A DNA stretch of 64,000 nt from assembly GCF_014898815.1 (NCBI RefSeq), contig NW_026515546.1, positions 2,590,501 through 2,654,500 on the forward strand, given 5' to 3'. Shown piece after piece: positions 25,201 to 37,283 of this stretch. Below the pieces are notes generated by a model that was not told the origin of the DNA, did no database searches, and saw only the letters and a program-made list of their open reading frames with translations. Each line of letters begins with the position of its first letter. Within the stretch, counting starts at the first letter, position 1. Made by a program: the position numbers and the translations under genes. Source of the DNA: Panonychus citri (lineage: Eukaryota; Arthropoda; Arachnida; Trombidiformes; Tetranychidae).

Positions 25201-26809
25201 ATCGCTGTCATCTTGTTGTTTGAATGGAGAAACTGGTTTTCCGGTTATACTTCATTAACTTTTGTCTCTCTCAATATTATGACAATTATTGATGTTGCAT
25301 TAACGGTGATGATTAGATGAAGATGTGAGTATGATGATGCTTGGTGATAATAATGATGAGAAATGTAATTTCATTTGTTGATGATGATTGTTAACCCATT
25401 AGAATAGCCTGTTGATAATAAGATAAAATAACAATTAGATAAATTAATCGACACTATTAATGATAAGTAATAATTGTTAACAAGATAATCGACCGCACCC
25501 AAGTTTTGGCTTACATCTTCTTATTTCGGTAGAGAGAATATCATCAAAAATCAAGGCCAAACAATAGATTATTATAATAAATGTTACAAGAAGATAAATG
25601 ATGATGACAGAAGAAGTTGAATGAAGATAAAAAGAGAAAGTTGCAAACCGTCAAAATCCACCAAACATATGATTGAGTTGTGATCTTTTTACTTTCCAAT
25701 CGTTTTGAACTGACAACTTTCCATGTTAATTACAAACAAAACTAACTGTTCACATGGTTGTTAATCACGATGGTGATGGAAAAATGTTCCAAATTATTCA
25801 TCTTTGTAACAATAGCGAAAACCAAACATGTGATCTAATCTATAAAAGAGAAGAAGAGAAAATAAAATTAAAATCAAAATATACAATTGAACTCATAATC
25901 TAATCAACAATTAAATATTTATAATTTTCTTTAATGTCACGGTCAAATTGTTCAATCAATTAACAGGTTGATAAATTGCGAGTAATGAACTTGATCAATA
26001 ACAATCAACAAATTAGACACTTGAATCAAGAAAAACATGTAAATATGATGGAAATTTTTTTTCTATAATTGAAAAGACAAAGAAACGGAAAAGTGAATAA
26101 GAAAAAGTTTTACCTTAGAACAATTGAATTAAATTGAATCAATTTGATTGTTGATTAATTGTTCACATAATCGATGAAAAGGGTGATAATTAAACAATTT
26201 AGAACAATTTAAATGACAACAATTAACCAAGAAACAAGAAGAACAACAAAAAAAAAGGTTAAAACACTTTTTCCATTGGAAACAAAATTAACAGAAAATC
26301 AGAAAAAGGGGTTGACATGATTGGAAGAATAGAAGAAAAAAATGATTAAATGATTGATAGTTAATCGATTTGAAGTTAATTGTCTTTTCCATAGTTAATT
26401 GTGATTATGTGGGTTCGTAAATGATGAAATGTGTTTGAACAGAAGTAAAAACAAGAGAGAAAAAGAGACTAAAAGAAAGAGAAACTTTGAAGAGAAAATA
26501 AGAGAAAGAAAGAAGAAGAGGCCAAATGTCGACAGAGAGAATTAACAGTTAGACAGAGAAATCGAATCTCTTTTTATTCTAACATATTGAGAATCTGTTT
26601 TTCTATTCTCGTGTTGGTTTATCCTTCTTGTTGATTTATTTTCTTTTCTCTTTGTTTTCTGTTGGATTTTTTATTCTTCTCAATTTCTATTGATATTGTT
26701 GATTATGTCACTATTCTAATTGTTGTTCTAAAAGAAACAAATAACAGAAAGAAATCATTTTCTCTGTTTTGGAAACAGTTCTGTTTTCTTTGGGTGTGTT
26801 TGGTGGAGT
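22258..26809. other. 4.5-kb intergenic region
   Basis: No gene recognised on either strand. Dense in TTAATTG/CAATTAA words and ATG/ATC microsatellite patches (about 25120-25205). Small frames at 24142-24357 and 24809-25057 have no family resemblance and AT-driven composition. The right part, with pyrimidine-rich plus-strand DNA at 26560-26790, is probably leader for the gene at 26810. Confidence 0.6.
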
Positions 26810-27991
26810 ATGAATTTTCCTACTTCTCTGCAACATCATAACCTTTACCCTAATCAATGGATTAAAAATTCTTGGGTTCCCTTTGGATGGAAGATTATCT
26901 TTACCATTTTGTTAACATTCTATTTAATTTCATCAACTGTCAACTCTCAGAATGTTGATTACCTTTATCACAATCGAGTTTATCGACAGAATATCTTATC
27001 AGGCCTGAAGCGTCAAAATCAGCCTGTGGTGGTTGATCCTTCAGTTGATGATTATACGGTGGACAATTATGAGAAAACACGGTTTAAATTTAGATCTTCT
27101 GACAATAATATTGGAGCAGGAGATTATCGTATCTCTAACCAGGGTGTTAAAGGTAATGGTGATTATACCTTTGGATTAGATGATTCATATTCCACCAGCC
27201 CCTTGGATAGTGTTAACTCTAATAACAATGAAAACCTTCAGCGTCTTCACCAAGAACAGCCTCAAGTTGTCAATCAAAATGGAGATTCTGATGTATCGAG
27301 CTTCTTCAAGTCCACTCCGTTATCTTCATCTCAGCTTAAGGCCCCGAGTTTCCATGTTGATTCTTCCCAACCGATGACTATGTACACACGAACTTCATCT
27401 TTAGCTTCAGCCAGAATTCATACCGATTCCGAAGATTCAGTTGAAAATCTATTCTTTGTTGGATCGGTTATTGGTGTTACCTTTGTTGGAATCTTTTTGG
27501 TCGTTGCTACCGGATATTTTGTCCATCGAATTAACATTCAAAGGCGAGCAGCAGCGGACGTTGAATATCCGGCTTATGGAGTAGTTGGACCGGGAGCTTC
27601 TTTAAAGGAGAAAGAATCTTTATCGTCAGTTAAATCAACATCGGGAACATCTAAAGGAGCATCGGGTAGTGGAACTGTTGGTGGACCAGGATCATTATCT
27701 CCCAGTGGTGATCGTAGGTTAGCTCAATCAGCACAAATGTACCATTATCATCATCAGAAACAACAGATGATCTCTTCGGATAAACTGGCCACCGAGGCCG
27801 GTGGTCAACATCCGTCAACATCTGAGGTTGACTCTGAGGAGGAGGAAAATGAAGAAGGTGATTACACCGTCTATGAGTGTCCTGGCTTAGCTTCAACCGG
27901 AGAGTTGGAGGTAAAAAACCCGCTCTTTCAAGATGATATAACTCCAATATCTTCACCATCCGTAGGTAATTCAAAGCAAGCTGGTAATTAA
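26810..27991 (+). CDS. NPDC1/CAB-1-like single-pass membrane protein
   Basis: A single-exon 393-residue protein. A hydrophobic N-terminal segment (residues about 29-47, IIFTILLTFYLISSTVNSQ) works as signal peptide or anchor. The luminal part is Ser/Asn/Asp-rich and disordered. One transmembrane helix (about 216-239, VGSVIGVTFVGIFLVVATGY) is followed by a basic stop and a cytosolic tail. The tail has YPAYGVVGP, then an acidic run and the hallmark DYTVYECPGLASTGELEVKN (residues about 350-370), typical of neural proliferation differentiation and control protein 1 and nematode CAB-1, which acts with synaptic-vesicle proteins. Neuronal vesicle role is inferred from that family. A 5' UTR intron cannot be excluded. 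Confidence 0.82.
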   Translation: MNFPTSLQHHNLYPNQWIKNSWVPFGWKIIFTILLTFYLISSTVNSQNVDYLYHNRVYRQNILSGLKRQNQPVVVDPSVDDYTVDNYEKTRFKFRSSDNNIGAGDYRISNQGVKGNGDYTFGLDDSYSTSPLDSVNSNNNENLQRLHQEQPQVVNQNGDSDVSSFFKSTPLSSSQLKAPSFHVDSSQPMTMYTRTSSLASARIHTDSEDSVENLFFVGSVIGVTFVGIFLVVATGYFVHRINIQRRAAADVEYPAYGVVGPGASLKEKESLSSVKSTSGTSKGASGSGTVGGPGSLSPSGDRRLAQSAQMYHYHHQKQQMISSDKLATEAGGQHPSTSEVDSEEEENEEGDYTVYECPGLASTGELEVKNPLFQDDITPISSPSVGNSKQAGN

Positions 27992-30900
27992 ATTATGACA
28001 ATCAGAATGGCAAAGATTGTAAACTCGTTCAATCAACTTTAATTATCAACAGCAAAGAAAACAATCATTCCAAATAATTAAAATCGAATCAGAAATTCAA
28101 TCAAATCTAACCAACTCTTCAAAACGAAATCAATTCCAGTTAATCTTCCTCGTCTCTCTCTCTCTCTCTCTATCACTCACTATCTCTCTAATTGAATAAT
28201 CAAAACAAACTAATTGGTAATGTTAAAACAAATCGTTGTTATTTCTTCAAGTTTAATTATGTTCCCTCTTCGGATAATATGGATCACAGTTAATCATAAT
28301 GCACAACAATCAAAGCGGAAAAATGGGCTAACAAATGTCGATCATCAGTAAATGAGATAAATTCATCAGGAAAGCATGACTGATTTAGAAAAAGAAAGAC
28401 AACAATTAACTGTTTAATTGTATCATCTTCTTTTTTTCTTGTTAATCAGTTATTACATTTACTGTAATCAAAGATGTACAATCAACAATCAGTTGTGTAA
28501 AACACTAAAAATTGAAAATTAATCATAATCAGTAAATCAACGGACATGTTTCATGATAAAAACAGTTTTTATTGCTCATTATTGTTTCCAATTACAGTGA
28601 ATTGGAAAGATCGAAGCCAAAAAAGATACCATAATTAAAAGATGAACAATTAACATGAAAAAGTTAATCAAAGTTACAATCAAGTTAATCACAAGAAGCA
28701 GGAGTAACATGAACATCATTTATATTGGTTAAACGTGGTTAATACAATATATTAAATGAAAGAAATCAAGTGTTATCATTGTGACGACCAATTTGTTAAT
28801 CATCAAGTAAATTTTCATCTAATTGTTGATTCCAATTGTGATCTTAATTGTGTGATTTAAACAATCTCAGGCTCAATGGATGGTAACGATTTCCAATATT
28901 ACAACAATTAAGAAAAGAAAGTGAACTTTTCATTTTTCTTTTCGCACTTGTAACAATTTAAACTGGATTAGAAAAAGTGATTAAAAGAAGATGAGAAAAT
29001 GATTAAAAGATTATAAAGACAATTAAGATGATGAAGATGAGAAATTAAATTTAATTGTAGCAAAAAAAGTGATTTAATCAATTTGTATGGATCATTCAAT
29101 TTCACCCTTTCTAATCAACATTTAAAGTTTAACTTTCCATAACAATTTAATTCTAACAATTTAAACATCTCCACTCCCAACTAATTTAATTCACTATTCA
29201 GTTAATAGTAATTTATAATTTAACTTTAATCATAATCAATTTTGATGAACGAAAAAAAAACTGAGACAATTTATTTATATTGTCAATGAATTGATCATCT
29301 AATTGTAATCATTATCTTCACTTTAACAATCAATTTAACCTCACCTTTAATTGTTAGATTTTTGCATCAAAATTACTATTTGTTGGTCACAATTAACTAA
29401 TCAACTTTCTGATTGCTGTTTATCTCGACTATTAAATCAACTGATTAACCATTTTCTGCATCAATTAACTAATTTAGTTAATTGTTATTAATTTTTGATT
29501 CACTTTCAATGTCTAATAAATTCAAGTTTAATTGTTTAAAGGTTTTGATTTGTTAATTATAATCATGGTAATCATCAAAGTTTATAAATATTAATTCAAT
29601 ATGATTACAATTGATTGGTTGAGTTAATCAAATTTAATCATTTACAATTAAAGGGAAGACGATGAAACTTCAATGAAACGTAAATCAATTTTTTTTGTCA
29701 TTCGTTTGATCAACAATTTAAATTAAAGGCTAATTTTTTACAATTTAAAGCTTCAATGATCATTTTTAATCATGACCAACAATCAATTAATCAACTTATC
29801 AGTCTCTCGTAAAGATTAATAACCTTATCATGGCCAAACAATTAACTCAAACAATCAAAGTTAATCATTGTCTCTATGGTTTAATGGCAAGTAATAAATT
29901 GAAACAAAATATCAATTTACATTTTAATTATTAATAGTATCAAACAATTAACAATTAGTTACATTTTAACCAGGAAAGAAAAATGAACAATTAATAAATC
30001 ACAAGTTAATTATTTGAAATAAGATATAAAATTAAGACAGAAAAATGGTTAATCAGATTTAATTAACTTCCTTGTGTTTAACCAACAACCAAAATATTGT
30101 TACAATTAGTTAATCATGTTATATATTTAAATGATAATTAACTAACCAATAAAATCAAACAAGCTCACAAATTGTTAATCATTAACTAAATGATAACAAA
30201 TCTGGTCACAATTAAGGAAACAATCAAAATCTATCAATAGATGCAAATATCAGTAATACAATAACTCAGCTGATTACCAATTAATCATTTTAATTATTTC
30301 ACCAAAAACAACAGTACCAACAGCACAATTAAAACCAACACCAAGGTAAAAATCATCTAATTGTTACAATTGAGTTAACAATTAAAGCACCAAAACGCAA
30401 ATATTGATTAGAATGATGAAGAAAAAAAAAACAAATTGTAATCAGTGTATTGACTTTATTGATATTAATTTAAAACCCGGCGGATTGTGTGATTAACTCT
30501 AATTGTTAAGCATATTTTTAGATTGTCGTAAATTAAATCAATTTACTTAAAAGTTAATTGTAAACAATTGAAAAGAACAAGTTGATTAACTTTAAATATG
30601 CTTTGAATATGAAGTAACAATAAATGTCGATCATTGAACGTACGACCAATTTGAATGTTAATCTTTTTGAATAATCAGTTAATTAACGATAATTGTAGAT
30701 AGAAAAAAATTAAGATAATCAATTAATCCTTCCAATTAAATTAAAACAAAATAAACAAAGAAAATGAAACAACAACAATTAGAGAGAGAGAAAAAAATCG
30801 TTTATCTAACTAATTATTATTTTCATCGTTCGAAACTAACATTATATAAGTTGTGTCGTTTTCTCTTTCGACAAACTTTTCTTTCAGGCCACTTTCTTTT

Positions 30901-31380
30901 TGTGCTACATCTTCATCTTCATCTTGATCGTCATCATTATCCTCCCCCGTCATCTTCTTGTTTCACTTTGATCTATTCGTACACAAAACTAACTTGACGC
31001 CTCTTTCGAAGCCCGAAAATCCATTCAACCTATTGAAGGGTGACACCGAACCCGAAGCTCCTTAATCACCCTACATAAGACACCCTCCATCAAATTGTTA
31101 TGCTCATTTGACGGTTAGAACGGAATCGGGAACAATTTAAGAGAAATTATCAAATTGTTAGTGTGTTTATATTCAATCAATCAGATTATCATCTCTAAAT
31201 TTGGTTTACTTTTCGATCATCATTCCAATTGTTCATCACATCGACTATTTGTCTTGATATTCAACATTCAACATAATTTCATTTTCTTTCTTGTGTTTTC
31301 TTAATTTAATTGTTCTCCCCTTCCCCTTTGTGAATTAAATCTTCCATCATATTTTGGATCCATCATCACCTTGGATTATT

Positions 31381-31418
<38 letters not shown>

Positions 31419-31480
31419 ATAAACAAGTGATTAACTTGTTGATTGATTTGTTTCTTGTTAAGTGTTTAAACTAATCAACT
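27992..31480. other. 3.5-kb intergenic region
   Basis: Begins with the 3' UTR of the NPDC1-like gene, including a (TC)n run at 28153-28171. The rest is AT-rich with no gene recognised. A short GC-richer patch at 31005-31090 stands out and may belong to the promoter of the gene at 31481. The frame at 30764-30997 shows no family features. Confidence 0.6.
31384..31415. repeat. (GA)16 microsatellite
   Basis: Perfect 32-base run ending 65 bases before the ATG of the secreted Ser-rich protein, so it probably lies in its promoter or 5' leader. Confidence 0.95.
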
Positions 31481-33178
31481 ATGGTGGAGATTAGTTTATG
31501 TCAACTTTGGTTGTCGATTGTGATTCTAATCACATTGACCAGCGCTGGACTTGTTGAGGCGGGTAAAAAGAAGGAGAAAAATTTAATTATTGTTTTATCA
31601 AACGGCGGATGTGGTGGTAATATTTTGGTACAAACCGCTGGTAAAGATGGTAAAAAAGGCAGCGGACACAAGATTGTAGTTAAAGGTGGTGACAGTGGAG
31701 GAGGAGGTTGTGGTTGTTCAAATTCTTGTGGTTCTTGTGGCGGTGGCGGTGGTGGAGATCACGAACACCATACAGTTCAACATATTCCCATTCCAATTCA
31801 TGTTCCTGCCGGAGCTCCTATTCCACCTCCACATGAAATGCACGCCGCTATGATGTCTCACCTCAGGCCAGTATTTTCAGCTGACAATTCTCAAGCCTTA
31901 GCGGGGCAAAGTGATTCACAAAGTGATCAAGAAACTCAAGCATCAGATTCATCACCCTCAACACCAGATGATCCAAGTAGAACTTCAACTTCACCCTTAC
32001 CCTTTTCACCAATACCCTCATCGGCATCATCATCACAACCTTCATCACCTTCACCCTCATCCTCATCTTCATCTTCCCCTGCTGATAAATCTGATATGGT
32101 TGCACCTTTATTTATACCCATGAACGTTATGACTCCTCCCTGGTTCCATGGGTCCCCTGTATTCGTGGATCCATCTTCTCAAACTGACCTTTCATCAAGA
32201 AATAATAACCAAGGATACCCATCATCATCTTCATCTTCCTCATCCTCATCCGCATCTTCACCAATCACATCAAACCATTACGATAAAGAGTACACATCAT
32301 CTTCCGATGTGGCACCAACATTTAACGATCCAATGTTCAACTTACATGGAGTTAATGGTCAATTCTTACCTCCACCGGTGGGTTATCAAGGATTTGACCC
32401 AAATAACTTCAACTCTCTCTTGCCTATTACTCAATCAGCTGGCGATGGAAACACTAGAAAAGATCAACAATCAAATGATAAAAATAAATCACAATCGAGT
32501 AGAAATCGTTACCTTCAACCTCTTATCGATTCAGTTCAAAGGTTACTTCGTGGCCCTGGTCCTTTGCGTCATATTGAAGAGAATTTAGTCAAACAAGGAC
32601 AACGAATGCAAGCCTCGTTTTCAAATTTAGTTCCGGTTTCGATCAATAATATTACCTCATACTTACCTAGTTTACCAAGTTTACCAAGTTTACCGAGTTT
32701 ACCCAGCATACCCATACCTGGACTGAGATCGTCTTCAGGTAATCGAGATCGTAAGCCCGCTGGAGCAACACCAACATCGTCATCATCAACCGGCAATCGA
32801 GGCTCTCGTTATTTGGACAGTTTACGAATTCGTTTACGACCTTTAACCATGATGGAGGGAAATCGATTGACATCAACACTTGAAAACCTATGGAGAAATA
32901 TTCGAGGTCGACCATCATCATCATCATCATCTTCTTCATCTTCATCTTCAGATCAACCTTCAGCTTCTGCTTCCAATAACGTGCCCGAAATTAGTGGTAA
33001 TCAAATTCATCATCATCAACACTCACTCTCACCCAATGGTCAACATCCTCATCACTTTAATGTTCCTGGACAGCAAAACAATCAAGTGATGCAACAATAT
33101 CTTGAACAGATACTCACCTCTAAATGGTGGGAATGGCCCTCAGGCGGTTTATTAGGACCAAATCTAAATCAATACTAA
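31481..33178 (+). CDS. Secreted Ser/Gly/His-rich low-complexity protein
   Basis: A single-exon 565-residue protein of unknown function. Signal peptide 1-28 (WLSIVILITLTSAGLVEAG). Then come a Lys/Gly segment and a Gly-Cys cluster (residues about 73-93, GGGGCGCSNSCGSCGGGGGG). Next is a His-Pro segment, HTVQHIPIPIHVPAG. Long Ser and Ser-Pro tracts follow. A LPSLPSLPSLPSIP run comes from a 9-base DNA repeat at about 32666-32705. Basic amphipathic-looking segments around QPLIDSVQRLLRG and SLRIRLRPL precede the C-terminal SKWWEWPSGG. The composition suggests an extracellular structural, cuticular or glandular product. No catalytic motif or known domain is seen. Splicing inside the frame cannot be excluded. 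Confidence 0.65.
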   Translation: MVEISLCQLWLSIVILITLTSAGLVEAGKKKEKNLIIVLSNGGCGGNILVQTAGKDGKKGSGHKIVVKGGDSGGGGCGCSNSCGSCGGGGGGDHEHHTVQHIPIPIHVPAGAPIPPPHEMHAAMMSHLRPVFSADNSQALAGQSDSQSDQETQASDSSPSTPDDPSRTSTSPLPFSPIPSSASSSQPSSPSPSSSSSSSPADKSDMVAPLFIPMNVMTPPWFHGSPVFVDPSSQTDLSSRNNNQGYPSSSSSSSSSSASSPITSNHYDKEYTSSSDVAPTFNDPMFNLHGVNGQFLPPPVGYQGFDPNNFNSLLPITQSAGDGNTRKDQQSNDKNKSQSSRNRYLQPLIDSVQRLLRGPGPLRHIEENLVKQGQRMQASFSNLVPVSINNITSYLPSLPSLPSLPSLPSIPIPGLRSSSGNRDRKPAGATPTSSSSTGNRGSRYLDSLRIRLRPLTMMEGNRLTSTLENLWRNIRGRPSSSSSSSSSSSSDQPSASASNNVPEISGNQIHHHQHSLSPNGQHPHHFNVPGQQNNQVMQQYLEQILTSKWWEWPSGGLLGPNLNQY

Positions 33179-34320
33179 TTAACTGTCATCATCATCAGAA
33201 ACTCAATCATCATTAATCAACTTCCATTCTTATCTTAACTTTTGTTATCCTCATCACCTCTGTAAATATGTTCATAGATAAAAACAAAAGGAAAAGGAAA
33301 CAAGAAAAATCAATCAACATATAATAAGGAAATAAACAATTAAGACAATAAGACAAAAGGAAAACCTCATCATCATCATCATCATTAATTAATTAGCTTC
33401 ATCATTCACCATCACAATCAAATTTTTCATCTTTGTAATATAAAATTAAAATTATTTCTTGTAATAAGATAAATCAAATTGCCAAGTACCAATAATAATC
33501 TATTAATTGTAATTAATTCTCTCTCATCTATCTCCCTCTTTCTCCTGTTTAATTGTTTCTCAATCAACTGATTGTAATAATCAATTTGCATTACAAAAGA
33601 AACACAAATCAATAGCTAATTGTGATTCTAATCACAGATTGTAAATCATGTTAAAGAAAATGGATGTTAATTGATTGAAGATTAATTGTTACAACTTATA
33701 TTTGATTTTCGACTAATTTTTCTTTCAGCTGATTTACTGATTGTGATTCAGTGAACATCAGTTAAGTTCTAAATTAACTTTAAATAAGTGGAAAAGATGA
33801 AGCATGTTAGTGATGCGAGAAAGAAAAAAAAAATGAAAGAGAAAAGATAATCAGGGTTGAATAGACTGATTCTAATCAAGAATAAGAAATTTACCTTTTT
33901 AATGCCTGAATGAGAAAAAGAGAAATTCTAATTGTAACACTTAATTCTTCATTAATTGTTGTTCGCGATGTCTGTTAACATTTTGAACAATTTTCGTTTT
34001 CGAATACAAATTAATGTTTCTAAATAATTATAGTTATAAAAAGAAAAAAAAGAGAGAGAGAGAGAAATTAAAGAAGACAATTGATGAGGATGCTATTGAC
34101 TCGGAATCGTCTTAAAGAGATAATCAATCATAAAAATCTGATTTGATTCTGTTGATTATCTTCAAGATTAATCACAATTGCAACAGCCAAAACACACAGG
34201 GATAAGAGAGAAGAGAGAGAGAGAGAGAGATGGAAATGATTTACATAATTTAGGGAGAGAGAGAAAGTTAATAAGGCTTAATTGATAATTTAGAATAAAT
34301 CATTTGCCTTACAACCTGAA
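33179..34320. other. Intergenic region with purine repeats
   Basis: Starts with the 3' UTR of the Ser-rich protein gene (CAT run at about 33368-33386). GA runs occur at 34047-34065 and 34211-34230. No gene recognised. Confidence 0.6.
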
Positions 34321-34458
34321 TTAGTTGATTGTAATTCGTTTGTTGTTGATGTTGACGATGACTCCTGATTGATTACGATCGTTGATGTTGACACTTTTGC
34401 ATAGTGAGAGAAAAAAACAGACAATTAACAATTTAACGAACGAAAATATCGCCATCAT
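34321..34458 (-). CDS. Possible small secreted peptide
   Basis: An open frame of 45 codons beginning with two adjacent ATGs (34458 and 34455). The first 22 residues look like a signal peptide (basic start, core VKLLIVCFFLSLC), followed by a short Asn/Ile/Val-rich tail, VNINNKRITIN, with no cysteines. No family is recognised and no splice or promoter signal settles it. The frame may be chance in AT-rich DNA. Confidence 0.3.
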   Translation of the reverse strand: MMAIFSFVKLLIVCFFLSLCKSVNINDRNQSGVIVNINNKRITIN

Positions 34459-34599
34459 GATGGAGTTTCTTTCGGACTTCTCGACGCTTTCCAATGATCC
34501 TTGCGTGACCACTTTGGACTTTGGGAAATTCGTTTCGTTTTCTTTTCGCTTTCTTTTTATTATTTTGGAACAGGATCTTATTTTAACCCTTAATCGTAT

Positions 34600-35114
34600 C
34601 GTAGTAATAATCAATAGTAATAATAATAATAATATATATACATTTGTATATAATCATTATATACAAAATGACGATGAGTTGGGCTTTGGGATCGTTTTTG
34701 ATTACAGGGTGTTGAGTGTTGAGTGTTGAAAGTGATTTAAGTGAGAGAGAGAAAATTATGATTATCTTAACTTGATCACTTTCGCTTTGAGGGTTTGGGA
34801 TGAAATATTATGTATATATAAAGAGAGATTTGATTTAGAGGAATCAATTTACTTTTGGTGAAATTGTTTCAGTTGATTTCATTGATCATCGATTTCCTAG
34901 CGTTTCTTTTATGGTTCCTCTCTCACTTAAAACGCGTTCAAACGTTCACACAATACTCTGTATAAGTAGAATTGAGAACAAAATTTCAGCGAGTGATTTA
35001 GAGACACAAAAAATGGTGAACATTTCAATCGATGACAATTAATAAAGATGATGAATTAATCTCCTGAAATGAATCTGCCATATGACTTTTTCTCTTCTGG
35101 TTAGCAAATGTTTT
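34600..35114. other. Non-coding stretch 3' of the RNF4-like gene
   Basis: Contains an AT-rich TATATA region (34634-34675), a TATATAAAG at 34813-34821 on the plus strand with no plus-strand gene after it, and the 3' UTR of the minus-strand RNF4-like gene. No coding region seen. Confidence 0.5.
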
Positions 35115-35643
35115 CTACAAAAAGATCCTATGGTAATTTTTTTGGGTTAATTTTTTTCTACAGTTGGGACAACAGTGATTCGTCTTGATGGCTTGTTGAA
35201 TACACGACTTGCAATAAACATGACCACAAACTGTAACAACAATTTCCCCTCCAGCAGCAAGTATCTAAGAGATAAAGAGTAAGAGAAAAGTAAATTAAGA
35301 GTGAGAAAGCATTAAAAAGAGATATAAATCAAAGTGATGTAACAATTAAAAGGTTAAAAGAGCTATTAATTAAATAGATCTTCACCCGATCGTCATTAAG
35401 GAAACAAAAACAAGGTACTTACTTTGTGATCTTCCTCAAGGCAAATCGGACATTTTACTATTTTATATCGAACTGGTTCCTGAGGTTTTTGAATCTCCAC
35501 AATATTTTTACGCTTTGGTACACTTTCCACCAGTATATCGATCGAATTGCTCCTGTAAAGAATAAAACAAACATTAGAAAATGATTGGAATGAAATGAAA
35601 CACAAGTTGACAAAGAAAACTGGTAATCAGAAGGGAATGAGAA

Positions 35644-35686
<43 letters not shown>

Positions 35687-36406
35687 AGGTAAACACCAGA
35701 ACCAGATGAATTCATACTTGTTTGAACTAGATGACGTAGAGGGTGAAGGTGAATTGGCGAGATCGACAATGAATGAGTCGGATCGAGGTGGACTGATGCT
35801 TAATTGCTCCTGTAGCGAAAGTACTGGCAACAGTCTGGGCGGTGTTAGAGGTTGATGATGGTGAGCTGACCGACGGCTAGCGGATCGGGGAGATATTCTA
35901 TGGTTTGAAGTTGTTGAAGATTCTCTCAGAGAATTTCGACAAGGCCTATGGGGACAGCATGAGGTTGATGTAGAAGATGGTGTTCTATGTTCACGTTTCC
36001 GCTTTTTGTGAGGCCTGAAAGATATTTTCTCATTTATGATTTCGATATCATCATCGCCTTCAGTTAAATCAATACAAGAGATATCACGAGATAAATTTGG
36101 GTTAGTTGATGAATTACTAGAATCACTATCAAGGGAAATGTTAGTATTATTAGCACTATTGGTATGGGTTAGGATTGGGAGGTTATCATCGGTTACAACG
36201 GTACAATTAATGGCGATTATACTGTTATCATCAATATTATTGTTGTTGGCAGAATTGTTGTTGTTGGTCAAAGAGATTGTAGAAGATGTTGAAGAGGAAG
36301 AAGAAGATGAAATGGTATTTGTATTGGTCGTCGTTGTGGTTGTCGAAGATTCCGTTGTGGTTATTAACGAAATTGTTTCGTTTACCTGAGAGGTAATATT
36401 AATCAT
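35115..36406 (-). CDS. RNF4: RNF4-like SUMO-targeted ubiquitin ligase
   Basis: E3 ubiquitin ligase that recognises polySUMO chains on nuclear proteins. Three exons: 36406-35718, 35552-35423 and 35264-35115, giving 322 residues with phases intact. The N-terminal 230 residues are disordered and Ser/Thr/Asn-rich with hydrophobic-acidic SUMO-interaction candidates: CIDLTE, IEII and FIVDLA. A basic patch, HKKRKREHR, can serve as nuclear localisation signal. The RING is C3HC4: CPICLEE at the exon 2 end, then CGHVYCKSCI and CCPNCRKK in exon 3, ending KNYHRIFL, which matches the RNF4 C-terminal dimer/ubiquitin-binding tail. Drosophila Degringolade is the insect counterpart. The start is the ATG at 36406; a longer GTG-led frame is not used. 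Confidence 0.88.
35647..35684. repeat. (GA)19 microsatellite in RNF4-like intron 1
   Basis: Perfect 38-base run. On the coding strand it is a CT tract about 33 bases downstream of the intron 1 donor in a 165-bp intron. Confidence 0.95.
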
Positions 36407-37283
36407 AGTTAAATTGTAGAAAAAAAAAGTGAAAAAAGAAAACAAAACAAAAGAAACTAGATTAACATTCACACAGAAAACAACAAATTGTATTTTCCGA
36501 ATAAAAAGTTTTTCCACCAGATGGAGTTGCCGAACAATCGAATAGCTTTTTATCCGAATTTTTAATTGTTAATTAACTTTTTTTTTCGTTCTTTTCATTG
36601 ATCTCTGATTGTTGGCAGAGGAAGATGAAGATGATAAAGATGCAATTGAGATTTTGCTATCAGTCTATTATCCATCTGATTAGAAACTTATTTATTTTCA
36701 ACAGCAAATTAGATGATTAAGTTGATTAGATTGATTTTTTTTTTCTTATGAGTGTTTAACACAAAATATTAATAAAAGCAATTAATTGATGATGATTAGT
36801 AGGAAGGAAATGGAAATTGTTACGTTGAGTTTTATTGTGAACAATAGAAATCAGTTTAAGGCCAATTACTTTTTTTTCTAAACGTGGAAAATTAAATTTA
36901 GATGATTATGATGATTAAATGATGGCAACAATTTAAAATTAATTTAGTAGAAATGGTGATGGAAACACTGATTCCAATTGTGATTCAATTGTTAGTTGAC
37001 ATAACTACGACTGTATGAAAATTTTATTGAAGAGTCATAATTAATTTGATTGGTTGATTTACCTTAATTTTAAGGTAGGAAAAAAATTTGTTGTTGAAAT
37101 TTGAATAATTAAACTGTACATTGATAGAGAGTTTGTTAAATTGTTACAGACACTTACGTGTTGGTGAAAGAGAGCACAATTAAACAATATATGGCCTTTA
37201 ATTGTTTTGGGTATACGAAAAACAAAATAATTTCTGCAAATAAGTCAACAAATTGTAATATAAACGCCAATATAAAATTAGAA
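36407..37283. other. Intergenic region between RNF4-like and GCDH genes
   Basis: AT-rich; promoter side of the RNF4-like gene and 3' side of glutaryl-CoA dehydrogenase. No gene or mobile element recognised. Confidence 0.6.

Noticed and set aside
32148..33089. His-rich and Met-rich frames overlapping the secreted Ser-rich gene
   Set aside because: They are shifted readings of TCA/CAT repeats; only the frame with the signal peptide is continuous over 565 codons.
34813..34821. TATATAAAG as a promoter
   Set aside because: It points to the plus strand, where no coding region follows within 2 kb.
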